Source: Devosia sp. SL43 (GTDB lineage: Bacteria > Pseudomonadota > Alphaproteobacteria > Rhizobiales > Devosiaceae). Taken from it: a stretch of 64,000 nt of DNA. This document shows, one piece after another, positions 38,719-46,773 of the stretch (position 1 is its first letter; each line of letters opens with the position of its first letter). The stretch spans positions 1,798,001 through 1,862,000 of the forward strand of contig NZ_CP063401.1 in assembly GCF_021729885.1 (NCBI RefSeq), read 5' to 3'. A program made the position numbers and the translations under genes. The notes beneath the pieces were generated by a model. That model saw only the letters and a list, made by a program, of their open reading frames with translations. It made no database searches and was not told the origin of the DNA.

Positions 38719-38968
38719 GAATACGCTCGTCGTCTTCCGCCAGCGCCGCAGCGTAGGCTTCCTCTTCTTCATCGATCGACATCGAACCAGCCGGCGACTT
38801 ACCCAAGATGCCCGCCAGCGAGGCGACTGGAACATTGCGGGGCATGATGATGTATCTGCCGTCCCGCTTGATGAACTCCACTTTGTCGCCCGGCCTTAGT
38901 CCAAGGTCATCCCTGACATCCTTAGGCAAGGTCATCTGGCCCTTGCTTGTAACAGTTGCCGTTGCCAT
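38705..38968 (-). CDS. vapB: VapB-type AbrB/SpoVT antitoxin
   Basis: 87 residues with the swapped-hairpin AbrB DNA-binding domain (ATATVTSKGQMTLPKDVRDD, then LGLRPGDKVEFI) and an acidic C-terminal tail (SMSIDEEEEAYAAAL) expected to wrap the toxin. AAGGAG precedes ATG 38968. It should neutralise VapC and repress the vapBC promoter. Confidence 0.9.
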   Translation of the reverse strand: MATATVTSKGQMTLPKDVRDDLGLRPGDKVEFIKRDGRYIIMPRNVPVASLAGILGKSPAGSMSIDEEEEAYAAALAEDDERIRAGR

Positions 38969-38978
38969 GTAAGACGAT

Positions 38979-39021
38979 CTCCTTACCAAATCAAAATAGT
39001 AAGGAGTTGCGGATAAAACAA
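38979..39021 (-). promoter_or_regulatory. vapBC promoter and operator
   Basis: On the minus strand TTGTTT (39021-39016) and TATTTT (38998-38993) lie 17 nt apart. The perfect inverted repeat GTAAGGAG (38999-39006) / CTCCTTAC (38979-38986), 12 nt apart, overlaps the spacer on one side and the vapB ribosome site on the other. It could be the VapBC operator, and in RNA it could hide the ribosome site. Confidence 0.65.
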
Positions 39022-39026
39022 GGCCA

Positions 39027-39644
39027 TCAAGAGCTCAGCTCCCGCAATCCCATACGGATCAGCGTCTCGGTCTTAATCCCATCGCCCTCACGGGCCACAA
39101 TCCTGGCGAGGGCCGCCGAGGCCTGCGCGCTGGAATAGCCCAGATTGGTCAGCGCCGAGACGGCGTCAGTGATCGCCGACGGTGCCACGCCTTCGCCTAG
39201 CGCTGCCTGGAGGCCCAGCGTGCCAGCATCGATGCCCGGGCCTGACGGGACCTTGCCCTTGAGTTCGGTGACCAGCCGCACAGCAAGCTTGGGCCCCACG
39301 CCATTGGCGCGGCCAACCATGGCCTTGTCCTGCAGCGCAATGGCGCTGGACAGTTCAGCGGGCGACAGCGCCGAGAGAATGGACAGCGCCACCCGCGCGC
39401 CAACGCCCTGCACGGTCATCAGCAGGTTGAACCAGCCCTTCTCGCCTTCGCTCGAAAAACCATAGAGGCGGATCATGTCCTCGCGGACGATGGTCTCGAT
39501 GAACACCACCGCTGACTCGCCAACTCGAGGGAGCGCCTGCAGCGTGCGGCTTGAGCAAAAGGCCTCGTAGCAGACGCCGCCGCAGTCGATCAGCACGAAA
39601 TCGTCGCCGAAACTGTCGACCAGACCCTTGAGCTTGCCGATCAT
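39027..39644 (-). CDS. ruvA: Holliday junction DNA-binding protein RuvA
   Basis: 205 residues. Begins [29 protein letters not shown] with the OB fold, then helix-hairpin-helix motifs ([32 protein letters not shown]), and the C-terminal RuvB-binding domain ([16 protein letters not shown]). Start overlaps the ruvC stop by 4 nt. Confidence 0.96.
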   Translation of the reverse strand: MIGKLKGLVDSFGDDFVLIDCGGVCYEAFCSSRTLQALPRVGESAVVFIETIVREDMIRLYGFSSEGEKGWFNLLMTVQGVGARVALSILSALSPAELSSAIALQDKAMVGRANGVGPKLAVRLVTELKGKVPSGPGIDAGTLGLQAALGEGVAPSAITDAVSALTNLGYSSAQASAALARIVAREGDGIKTETLIRMGLRELSS

Positions 39645-40147
39645 GCAATGGCCCTCAGGCGTTGATTGGAAACGCGGTGATGCGCGTGGCAGATGGCGAT
39701 GGCCAGCGCATCGGCAGCGTCAGCGCCCTTGAAATCTGCTGCCGGCAGCAGCGTCTTGACCATCAACTGGATCTGTCCTTTGTCGGCATGACCCGTCCCG
39801 ACAACGGACTTCTTGACGAGGTTGGCGGCATATTCGGCGACCAGCAGGCCACGTGCAGCTGGCGCCAGCAACGCCACGCCGCGCGCCTGCCCCAGGAGCA
39901 GCGCGGAGCGCGCGCCAGCATTGACGAAGGTTTCTTCCACCGCAGCCTCATGCGGCGCAAAGCGGTCAAGCACCTCACCCAGCCCCGCAAACAGCAAGGC
40001 CAGCCGCTCAGCCAGCGAGCCATCGACCGGCGGTGTCACCGTGCCGGCCGCGACGAAGGTCAGGCGATTGCCCTGGGTCTCGATAACGCCCCAGCCGCAA
40101 CGGCGCAGGCCCGGATCGATGCCGATGATTCGCGTAACGAGGTTCAT
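39641..40147 (-). CDS. ruvC: crossover junction endodeoxyribonuclease RuvC
   Basis: 168 residues. RNase H-like core with catalytic Asp in [15 protein letters not shown], Glu in AAVEETFVN, and the C-terminal acidic pair in [15 protein letters not shown]. It resolves Holliday junctions. ATG 40147 is preceded by AAGGA. Confidence 0.96.
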   Translation of the reverse strand: MNLVTRIIGIDPGLRRCGWGVIETQGNRLTFVAAGTVTPPVDGSLAERLALLFAGLGEVLDRFAPHEAAVEETFVNAGARSALLLGQARGVALLAPAARGLLVAEYAANLVKKSVVGTGHADKGQIQLMVKTLLPAADFKGADAADALAIAICHAHHRVSNQRLRAIA

Positions 40148-40312
40148 GCGCAATCCTTATTGAGCGGCACCCAGCCTACCAAGCCCTATGTGAACAAAAA
40201 GGCAACAGGATCAGTGGAAAACCCATGGACCGATAAAATTGAATCTATCGCGCAAACACCATCTTCAACAGGCGGCCCTAGCTTCCCCCGTGGGAATGCA
40301 GGGACAGTATTG

Positions 40313-41065
40313 ATGACGGGACTTGGGACTGAGCTACCGAAGCGGGCGTGGCTGCGAATCCAGCGGACGACGGCAATGATCACCGCAGTTTCGGTGGCGC
40401 TGTCAGTTATCTTCACCAACATGATCATGGAGACCTTCTCGGCGGGCGTGAATGTGCAGGGGCTCGCGGTTTCGATCGTGATGCCGCTGGCTCTTGGTGG
40501 TCCGATGGTGTTCTTCCTGATGCACAAGCACGAACAGCTGCGCCACGCCAACCAGCAGCTGGTGCACCTGGCCTCGACGGACTGGCTCACCACCTGCCTC
40601 AACCGTGGCGCCTTCACCGGCCTGGTGATGCGACATCTGGATCGCCGGACTGCTGACAATGAAGGCGGCGCGCTGCTGATCGTTGACGCCGACGAATTCA
40701 AGAGCGTCAACGACCGCTTCGGACACGACAGCGGTGATGAAGCCCTGCGCCAGATTGCCGATGCCATCCGCTCGGCTGTCCGCAGCACCGACGTGGTCGG
40801 GCGCCTGGGCGGCGAGGAATTCGGGATCTTCCTGCGCGGCGCCGATCTTGCCGCTGCCGATCATGTGGCCGAACGCGTCCGCCATGCCGTCTCGAGCATC
40901 CAATTTATGCCCAACGACGTAACCTGCCCGCTCTCGGTGAGCATTGGCGGGGCCGCCTATACCACCAGCACGCAATTTTCCGACCTCTACCGCCTGGCCG
41001 ACCAGCGTCTATACGACGCCAAGAACACCGGCCGCGACCGCGTCGCCATGATGCAGGCCGCCTGA
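40313..41065 (+). CDS. membrane-bound diguanylate cyclase (GGDEF) 1
   Basis: 250 residues. Two N-terminal membrane helices (MITAVSVALSVIFTNMIM; LAVSIVMPLALGGPMVFFLM), a short linker helix, then a GGDEF domain with DADEFKSVNDRFGHDSGDEAL and active site GRLGGEEFGIFL. The inhibitory RxxD site (RSTD) lies five residues before GGEEF. It probably makes cyclic di-GMP with product inhibition. On the plus strand between yebC and ruvC, divergent from ruvC. ATG 40313 has AGGGACAG upstream. Confidence 0.9.
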   Translation: MTGLGTELPKRAWLRIQRTTAMITAVSVALSVIFTNMIMETFSAGVNVQGLAVSIVMPLALGGPMVFFLMHKHEQLRHANQQLVHLASTDWLTTCLNRGAFTGLVMRHLDRRTADNEGGALLIVDADEFKSVNDRFGHDSGDEALRQIADAIRSAVRSTDVVGRLGGEEFGIFLRGADLAAADHVAERVRHAVSSIQFMPNDVTCPLSVSIGGAAYTTSTQFSDLYRLADQRLYDAKNTGRDRVAMMQAA

Positions 41066-41174
41066 GCGATGGGGATCCCGCCAGCCTGATTTCTGCCGCC
41101 TCGCTTTTGACCGCTCCATTCCGGCGCCCCGGCATCGGACAAGCACTTTTTGAGAAGCCGGAGATTTTTTGCTC

Positions 41175-41957
41175 ATGCTGCCTTCCAAGACTTTGACCGC
41201 AATGCAGAGCTGGTCCAGCGTTGGGCGGTGGACATTGTTCGGCACCATGGCCTGCGTCCTGGTCTGCGTCACCTTCAACGCAGTGATCTTTGATGGGTTG
41301 GGCACCCTGGCCCTGCAACGCGCCATTTTCAGCGCCATCGTGCTGCCCATCCTGCTGGGCGTGCCGTTGTTCTTCTATATGAGCATGCGGCTGCGCGGCC
41401 TCGCCATCACCAACCTGCGGCTGGGCCTTGTCGCCCGTACCGATAGCCTCACGACCTGTCTGAACCGGGGTGCATTCACCAGCAAAGTCACAACGCTGCT
41501 GGCGCAGCGCGAACCCCACGCCACCGGGGCCATGCTGATGATCGACGCCGACAACTTCAAGGCCATCAACGACCTGTTTGGCCATGATGCCGGCGATGAG
41601 GCCCTGACCATCATCGCCCGCTCCATACGCGCCGTCCTGCGCAATGGCGATCTGGTCGGTCGCATGGGTGGGGAAGAATTCGGCGTCTATCTGCCCAGTG
41701 TCGATCAGCGCGGCGCCGAGATGATCGCCGAACGCATCCGCCGCTCGGTCAACCTGGCGGTGTTTGCGCCCGATGGTCGCCAGCGCCTGCTGTCGGTCAG
41801 CATTGGCGGCGCGGTCTTCGAAGGGCCAGCCAGTTTTTCCGAGCTTTTCCGCATTGCCGACCAGCGGCTTTACCGTGCCAAGCAGACCGGCCGCAACCGC
41901 GCGACCGTCGTCCATGTAGCGGACCATCCGTTCATCGACCTCAAGCGCACGGCATGA
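41175..41957 (+). CDS. membrane-bound diguanylate cyclase (GGDEF) 2
   Basis: 260 residues with the same plan as its upstream neighbour: two helices (LFGTMACVLVCVTFNAVIF; IFSAIVLPILLGVPLFFYM), then the GGDEF domain with DADNFKAINDLFGHDAGDEAL, RxxD (RNGD) and GRMGGEEFGVYL. Tandem duplication of the preceding gene is likely. A TTG at 41169 has GGAG at a better distance (5 nt) than ATG 41175 (11 nt), so the start is uncertain by two codons. Confidence 0.9.
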   Translation: MLPSKTLTAMQSWSSVGRWTLFGTMACVLVCVTFNAVIFDGLGTLALQRAIFSAIVLPILLGVPLFFYMSMRLRGLAITNLRLGLVARTDSLTTCLNRGAFTSKVTTLLAQREPHATGAMLMIDADNFKAINDLFGHDAGDEALTIIARSIRAVLRNGDLVGRMGGEEFGVYLPSVDQRGAEMIAERIRRSVNLAVFAPDGRQRLLSVSIGGAVFEGPASFSELFRIADQRLYRAKQTGRNRATVVHVADHPFIDLKRTA

Positions 41958-41961
41958 AAAA

Positions 41962-41984
41962 GGGCGGCGCCATTGGCACCGCCC
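41962..41984 (-). terminator. intrinsic terminator of yebC
   Basis: GGGCGGCGCC-ATT-GGCACCGCCC forms a 10-position stem with one mismatch; the minus strand continues TTTTTC. It lies between the convergent yebC and diguanylate cyclase genes. Confidence 0.8.
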
Positions 41985-42009
41985 GGACATTAGTCGCCGC
42001 CTGCCACAA

Positions 42010-42756
42010 TCAGGCCTCGAGTTTGGCCGCGTCTTCGTCGCTCATCTCGAAGTTCGAATAAACGTTCTGCACGTCGTCGTCTTCTTCGAGCGTCGCGATC
42101 AGCTTCATCAGCGAAGCGCCCTTGTCGGCATCGATGGGCGTATTGGTCTGCGGCTTCCAGATGGCCTTGACCGATTCGGCCTCGCCCAGCACCTTTTCCA
42201 GGGCTGCTGCCACTTCCACCATCGCCTCGAAGGAGGTGGTGATGTAGTGGCCTTCCTCGTCGCTCTCGACGTCGTCGGCGCCCGCCTCGATGGCCGCTTC
42301 CATGACCTTGTCTTCCGAGCCGGCCTTGAGCGGATAGGTGATCTCGCCGACCTTGTCGAACATGAAGCCAACCGAGTTGGTTTCGCCCAAGGCGCCGCCG
42401 CTCTTGGAGAAATAGGAGCGGACGTTGGAGGCGGTGCGGTTGCGGTTGTCGGTCAGCGTCTCGACGATGACGGCGACGCCGCCCGGGCCATAGCCCTCGT
42501 AGCGGATCTCGTCATAGTTCTCGCCATCCGACCCGATCGCCTTCTTGATGGCGCGATCGATGTTGTCCTTGGGCATGGAGAGGGCGCGCGCATTGACCAC
42601 CGCCAGGCGCAGGCGCGAATTGAAGGCCGGGTCGGGCATGCCCATCTTGGCGGCCACGGTGATTTCGCGAGCCAGCTTGGAAAAGACCTTGGAGCGCGCC
42701 GCGTCGGACTTGCCCTTGCGGTGCATGATGTTTTTGGCGTGTGAATGGCCGGCCAT
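42010..42756 (-). CDS. yebC: YebC/PmpR-family regulator / translation factor
   Basis: 248 residues starting [20 protein letters not shown] (family typically MAGHSKWANIKHRK), with [14 protein letters not shown] and the conserved [13 protein letters not shown]. Members are described as transcription regulators and, more recently, as helpers for ribosomes stalled at proline runs; which applies here cannot be told. Located upstream of ruvC as in most bacteria, but separated here by two GGDEF genes on the other strand. Confidence 0.95.
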   Translation of the reverse strand: MAGHSHAKNIMHRKGKSDAARSKVFSKLAREITVAAKMGMPDPAFNSRLRLAVVNARALSMPKDNIDRAIKKAIGSDGENYDEIRYEGYGPGGVAVIVETLTDNRNRTASNVRSYFSKSGGALGETNSVGFMFDKVGEITYPLKAGSEDKVMEAAIEAGADDVESDEEGHYITTSFEAMVEVAAALEKVLGEAESVKAIWKPQTNTPIDADKGASLMKLIATLEEDDDVQNVYSNFEMSDEDAAKLEA

Positions 42757-42834
42757 CGGTCACTCCCCTCGTGGTAAGAATGCTGAAATGTGGTGGCGCG
42801 TTATAGGCAAGCGCGCGACGCTTGTGAAGTCGGG

Positions 42835-43203
42835 CTAGTGCGGGATCGGCGTCAGCACGATCCGGGCGCCGTCTTCGGCGAGGCGCTCGGCGATGGCCTT
42901 GGCATCGGCCTGGCTCAGCTCGCCAGTGATCATCAGCATGCCACCCAGAATGGGGCTGCGCACGGTGGGGGAAGTCAGCAGTTCCCCATCGACACGCAGC
43001 TCGATGACATTGCCGACATTATCAGTGGTCAGCTCACCAAACACCTTGGCCGCCTCCGGGGTCAATGTGACCTCGATGCTTGGCTGAGCCGAGATCGGGT
43101 CGAACGTGGCTTTCGCGCTCGCCACGGCGAGTTCGAAATCGGCCGCCAGCACGGGCTGAAGAAGCATCAGGCAAGCGATGATAAAACGAGTGAGAAAGCG
43201 CAT
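42835..43203 (-). CDS. small exported protein resembling the SecDF P1-head domain
   Basis: 122 residues. Signal peptide MRFLTRFIIACLMLLQPVLA, then a single domain of about 100 residues with VTLTPEAAKVFGELTTDNVGN and ITGELSQADAKAIAERL. This matches the pattern of the P1-head region of SecD (last strand and gap-filling helix), but there are no membrane segments. Function unknown; perhaps a periplasmic chaperone or binding protein. One base separates it from the ymdB-type gene, so they are co-translated. Confidence 0.65.
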   Translation of the reverse strand: MRFLTRFIIACLMLLQPVLAADFELAVASAKATFDPISAQPSIEVTLTPEAAKVFGELTTDNVGNVIELRVDGELLTSPTVRSPILGGMLMITGELSQADAKAIAERLAEDGARIVLTPIPH

Positions 43204-43204
43204 G

Positions 43205-44029
43205 CTATTCCTCCGCGAAATCGGGTTCGGCCTGCGCCAGCGACCCACCTATGCGTACCGGCAGCACCCTTGTGGCCAGCCCCGTGCGCGGATCGGTTTC
43301 GACAGCCACGCCGCACAGCGTCGCCTCCCCTTCGGCAGGGGTAAAGCGGCCATTGGCAATACCGGTGAGGAACCGGTTGAGCGGCTCGTCGGCCTCGACG
43401 CCGATGATGGAATCGAAATCGCCGCACATGCCGGCATCGGCCATCAGCGCGGTGCCGCCCTTGAGGATACGCTGATCAGAGGTGGGGATATGGGTGTGGG
43501 TGCCGACCACGAGGCTCACCCGTCCGTCCATGAAAAAGCCCATGCCCTGGATTTCCGAGGTCGCCTCGGTGTGGAAATCCACGATGATGGCATCGGCCTG
43601 CTCGCCCAGCGGACAAGCGGCGACGGCGGCCTCGACGGCGCGGAATGGATCGTCGACCGGCCCCATGAAGACGCGGCCCAGCGCGTTGATGACAAGCACG
43701 CGGTGGCCGTTTCGGCCCTCGATGAACATCGCACCGCGGCCCGGCGTGCCCGGAGCCATGTTGATCGGACGGATCAGCGTGGTCTCGCGCTCGATATAGC
43801 TGAGCGTGTCGCGCTGGTCGAAGGCGTGGTCGCCCAGGGTCACGATATCGGCGCCGGCATCACGCAGGCTTTTGAAATGCGGCTCGGTCAGGCCGCGACC
43901 ATGGCTGGCATTCTCGCCATTGATGACGACGAAGTCGAAGCCATAGCGCTCGATGATACCGGGCAACCGCTCGGCAACGGCATCCCGGCCGGAACGGCCC
44001 ACCACGTCACCCAGAAATAATAGCTTCAT
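43205..44029 (-). CDS. YmdB-family metallophosphoesterase (TIGR00282)
   Basis: 274 residues. Begins MKLLFLGDVVGRSGRDAVAERLPG, with VINGENASHGRGLTE, VTLGDHAFDQRD and VVGTHTHIPTSD (metal ligands). In Bacillus YmdB cleaves 2',3'-cyclic nucleotides. Overlaps the cyclo-ligase gene by 4 nt. Confidence 0.9.
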   Translation of the reverse strand: MKLLFLGDVVGRSGRDAVAERLPGIIERYGFDFVVINGENASHGRGLTEPHFKSLRDAGADIVTLGDHAFDQRDTLSYIERETTLIRPINMAPGTPGRGAMFIEGRNGHRVLVINALGRVFMGPVDDPFRAVEAAVAACPLGEQADAIIVDFHTEATSEIQGMGFFMDGRVSLVVGTHTHIPTSDQRILKGGTALMADAGMCGDFDSIIGVEADEPLNRFLTGIANGRFTPAEGEATLCGVAVETDPRTGLATRVLPVRIGGSLAQAEPDFAEE

Positions 44030-44613
44030 GCGGAATTGCCGAAATGGCGAATACCGGCTTCGGTGACGACGGCGTCGAGCGGCACGTCATGGGCTTCGCG
44101 CGGAATGGCGTCCAGCTCCTGCGCCGCAAAGGCCAAGCCAATCAGCTTTGGCTTCTTCTTCATGCTTGCCAGCGTGCGGTCATAGTAGCCGCCGCCATAG
44201 CCAAGGCGGGTGCCCAGCCTGTCAAATCCAAGTAGGGGCATGATGACGATGTCAGGCTCGGCCTTGGGCGCAAGTTCGGACGGTGCCAGTGTGCCGAAGC
44301 CGGCCTCGTAGAGCGAGGCCCCCTGCTCCCAGACGCGCAGGTCGAGCGGTTCATCGGGGCCGAGCACCACGGGCAGGACAACGATTTGGTTCCTGTCCAT
44401 CAGCCGCACCAGAATGGGTTGGCAATCGAGCTCGTCGCGGATGCGCCAATAGGCGGCCACGACGTCGCCGGCATGCAGGGCAATGCCTTCAAAGAAATGA
44501 TGCGTAACCGCCCGCGCGGCATCAGCCCGATCGGCCTGCGGCAGGGCGGCGCGGGCCGCATGTGCCTTGATCCGCAGCGCGGCCTTGGCTTCTTCGATCT
44601 TGTCGTCAACCAT
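44026..44613 (-). CDS. ygfA: 5-formyltetrahydrofolate cyclo-ligase
   Basis: 195 residues. Contains VVLPVVLGPDEPLDLRVW, the Gly-rich GTRLGYGGGYYDRTLA loop and AFAAQEL near the C-terminus, all typical. It converts 5-formyl-THF to 5,10-methenyl-THF with ATP. ATG 44613 is preferred; the longer reading to 44646 would overlap the 3' end of the 6S RNA. As in many bacteria, it is the gene directly downstream of 6S RNA and is probably co-transcribed. Confidence 0.92.
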   Translation of the reverse strand: MVDDKIEEAKAALRIKAHAARAALPQADRADAARAVTHHFFEGIALHAGDVVAAYWRIRDELDCQPILVRLMDRNQIVVLPVVLGPDEPLDLRVWEQGASLYEAGFGTLAPSELAPKAEPDIVIMPLLGFDRLGTRLGYGGGYYDRTLASMKKKPKLIGLAFAAQELDAIPREAHDVPLDAVVTEAGIRHFGNSA

Positions 44614-44640
44614 GCGCCGCGCTGCACTCTCGAAAATAGG

Positions 44641-44789
44641 GGCCACCCTGGCCGTGGGATAAGCGATCCCGGGAACCTACTTACGTAGGTGGGCGCCGTA
44701 TGTCCGAACCCACGGGTCCGGTCAGGGACAGCTCCCTAGAGATCGATTAAGGCCCCGGGGATATTGGTATCCTCACGCACCGGGCAGCT
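44641..44789 (-). ncRNA. ssrS: 6S RNA
   Basis: About 149 nt, judged by position and fold. The 5' end (GCTGCCCGGTGCGTG on the minus strand) pairs with the 3' end (CACGGCCAGGGTGGC) as a closing stem with G-U pairs. Small hairpins follow inside: GGATA/TATCC on the 5' side, CCTAC-GTAA-GTAGG, and GGGAT/ATCCC on the 3' side of a large central opening; the apical arm is CCGGACCC...GGGTTCGG. It lies between the zapA region and ygfA, the conserved 6S location. It mimics an open promoter and holds sigma-70 RNA polymerase. Ends are approximate. Confidence 0.85.
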
Positions 44790-44794
44790 AGCAA

Positions 44795-44822
44795 GATATA
44801 GGCGCTTTAGCGCAGAGTGCAA
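44795..44822 (-). promoter_or_regulatory. 6S RNA promoter
   Basis: TTGCAC (44822-44817) and TATATC (44800-44795) on the minus strand, 16 nt apart, put the transcript start at about 44788-44789. The -35 box is only 7 nt from the parE stop codon. Confidence 0.7.
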
Positions 44823-44829
44823 AGGGCCG

Positions 44830-45117
44830 TCAGAGCAGTTCGAACCAGTTTTGCAGGCCATGTAACACACGCAGGACGATCACATCCTCGTTCTCGACGA
44901 TGTAGAGGATGTTCTGCGAGCCGCAGGTCATGAGGCGGACGAGGCTGTTGGCAGCCTGACGCTCACGAGCCAAATAGGGCATCGCCGCGAGCTGGTCGAA
45001 CATCTCGACGACCTTCAGCGTGTACATTCGGGCATGGTTGTCACCGAAGTTGAGTATCCCGTCTTCCGCAACGTGCTGCATATCCACGGCCGCATCGTCA
45101 ACGAACCGCCAAGCCAT
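44830..45117 (-). CDS. parE: ParE/RelE-family toxin
   Basis: 95 residues with the ParE pattern: DAAVDMQHVAEDGILNFG, a central helix pair, LVRLMTCGSQNILYIVENEDVIVLRVLHG at the C-terminal strands (read as RLMTCGSQNILYIV and VIVLRVLHG). ParE toxins poison gyrase; RelE-type members cleave mRNA; this one looks ParE-like. It is 3 nt after parD and runs straight into the 6S promoter. Confidence 0.88.
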   Translation of the reverse strand: MAWRFVDDAAVDMQHVAEDGILNFGDNHARMYTLKVVEMFDQLAAMPYLARERQAANSLVRLMTCGSQNILYIVENEDVIVLRVLHGLQNWFELL

Positions 45118-45120
45118 TGC

Positions 45121-45384
45121 TTACGCCGACTTGCGCGCTTCGGCGGCCGCCTTCGCGCGAGACATGACGCGCTCTACCAACTCATCCCGGCTGATCTCGA
45201 CGATCCCACTCGCCAACGCATCATCCACGATTTGTTGCAGCTTCTGGCGCGCCTCCGCTCGCTCCTGGTCGCGTCGGACCAGATCGCGGACATAGTCGCT
45301 GCTGTTGCCATAGCGGCCGGTCTGGACCTGCTCTTCCACCCAGGCTTTCATTGCGTCGGGCAGGGATATGTTCATCGTGGCCAT
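45121..45384 (-). CDS. parD: ParD-family antitoxin
   Basis: 87 residues. The ribbon-helix-helix N-terminus TMNISLPDAMKAWVEEQVQ is followed by TGRYGNSSDYVRDLVRRDQ, the ParD signature, and a helical toxin-binding tail. AAGGAG precedes the ATG. It represses its own promoter. Confidence 0.9.
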   Translation of the reverse strand: MATMNISLPDAMKAWVEEQVQTGRYGNSSDYVRDLVRRDQERAEARQKLQQIVDDALASGIVEISRDELVERVMSRAKAAAEARKSA

Positions 45385-45402
45385 GTCGAACTCCTTGCCG
45401 AC

Positions 45403-45431
45403 ATTTTAGGACATTTGGCAAAGATTGCCAA
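45403..45431 (-). promoter_or_regulatory. parDE promoter and operator
   Basis: On the minus strand TTGGCA (45431-45426) and TAAAAT (45408-45403) are exactly 17 nt apart. The perfect palindrome TTGGCAA-AGA-TTGCCAA (45415-45431) overlaps the -35 and is the likely ParD operator. Confidence 0.7.
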
Positions 45432-45496
45432 TGCCCGACCACTTGCTCTCCCCGCCGACGACCACCACTATGTCTCCAGCAAAGCGAGGTGTGACA

Positions 45497-46390
45497 ATGC
45501 GGCTGGCCCTCGCGACGATCCTGTTGTTGATGGTCGGGCCAGCCACAGCAGAGGATGCGGCCACCCCGCCCGAGGCGCCCCGATGCGGCACCTATATTGG
45601 CCAGTCGGTCTGCATCGCCGCCGATAGCTATGTCGCCGATGTCTGCGCTGCGATCGAGACCTATGCCGATCACTACATGCTGCCACCGGCCTTCTTTGCC
45701 CGGCTGATCTGGCAGGAGAGCCGGTTCGATCCCAACGCCATCAGTCCCGCAGGTGCCCAGGGCATCGCCCAGTTCATCCCATCGACGGCCGCACTGCGCT
45801 CGCTGCAGAGCCCGTTCGATCCGGTCGAGGCGCTGTTTCGATCGGCCGAATACCTGCGGTTCCTGGAGATCAAGTTCGGCAATCTGGGCCTGGCGGCGGC
45901 CGCCTATAATGGCGGCGAACGCCGCATCTCCGACTTCCTTGCCGGAGCAGGCGGCGTGGCGGCCGAGACACGCGGCTTCGTTTCCGTCATCACCGGGCAG
46001 TCCATCGACTACTGGCGCAGCGACATCGCGGCGGTCGACTACGACCTCCACCCGGACAAACCCTTTGCCCAAGCCTGCGCCGACATGGCCAGCCGCGTTG
46101 CCATCCCCACCATCATGGCCAAGTCAGGCGAGTGGCAGCCCTGGGGCGTGCTGATTGCCGAGAACTTCTCGCCCGAAATCGCGCGCGCCGCGTTCACGCG
46201 CGTTCGGGCCCGGTATGCCGAGCTGTTCGACGGGCACGACATGCTATTCATCACCGGCCGGAACCTCAGCCTGGGCACGCGATTGCGCTATGCAGCGCAG
46301 GTGGGGTTTCCCGATCGCGAACAGGCAAATGCCTTCTGCTCGGCGCTGACCGCGCAGGGTGGCGCCTGCCTGGTACGGCGCAACGAATAG
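45497..46390 (+). CDS. lytic murein transglycosylase (SLT domain) with C-terminal SPOR-like region
   Basis: 297 residues. Signal peptide MRLALATILLLMVGPATA, then the SLT catalytic domain with Glu in LIWQESRFDP, AISPAGAQGIAQFIPSTA and AAAAYNGGERRI. The C-terminal 60 residues (FITGRNLSLGTRLRY...QANAFCSALTAQGG) resemble a SPOR peptidoglycan-binding domain. It cleaves glycan strands, perhaps at the septum. ATG 45497 is chosen for GAGGTG upstream and the signal peptide. Adjacent to the convergent zapA with no gap. Confidence 0.85.
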   Translation: MRLALATILLLMVGPATAEDAATPPEAPRCGTYIGQSVCIAADSYVADVCAAIETYADHYMLPPAFFARLIWQESRFDPNAISPAGAQGIAQFIPSTAALRSLQSPFDPVEALFRSAEYLRFLEIKFGNLGLAAAAYNGGERRISDFLAGAGGVAAETRGFVSVITGQSIDYWRSDIAAVDYDLHPDKPFAQACADMASRVAIPTIMAKSGEWQPWGVLIAENFSPEIARAAFTRVRARYAELFDGHDMLFITGRNLSLGTRLRYAAQVGFPDREQANAFCSALTAQGGACLVRRNE

Positions 46391-46768
46391 TCAGGAATGC
46401 GGCAGCGGCGAGGTTTCGTCGAGCACGCCGGCAACGCCTTCGAGCGCCTTGGCGGCTTCGGCCAGCTTGCCGGCAAACTTGCCTTCCAGTGCCTCAATTT
46501 CGGCAGCCACTTCCTGGCCGGCACGGGTCAGCACGGTAACCTCCCGCTCCAGTTCCTTGATCTTGCGCTCGGCCTCGGCCAGCTCGTCGACAACGGCAAT
46601 GCCAGCCATGACAGTCAGCCTGTTGTCGCCGATTTCACCGACGACGCCCTTGAGAGATTCAACATGGCCGTTGAGCCGCTCGGCCAGCCCGATCAGACGC
46701 TTCTGCTGACCCTCTTCGCAGGCCATGCGATACTTGCGGCCGTTGATCTCGACATTGACCTCGGGCAT
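46391..46768 (-). CDS. zapA: cell division protein ZapA
   Basis: 125 residues. Starts PEVNVEINGRKYRMACEEGQQ, followed by LIGLAERLNGHVESLKG and a coiled-coil C-terminus. ZapA cross-links FtsZ filaments at the Z-ring. It follows the DUF4164 gene by 5 nt; zapA and ygfA usually flank 6S RNA, but here parDE and the transglycosylase gene lie between them. Confidence 0.92.
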   Translation of the reverse strand: MPEVNVEINGRKYRMACEEGQQKRLIGLAERLNGHVESLKGVVGEIGDNRLTVMAGIAVVDELAEAERKIKELEREVTVLTRAGQEVAAEIEALEGKFAGKLAEAAKALEGVAGVLDETSPLPHS

Positions 46769-46773
46769 ATCAG

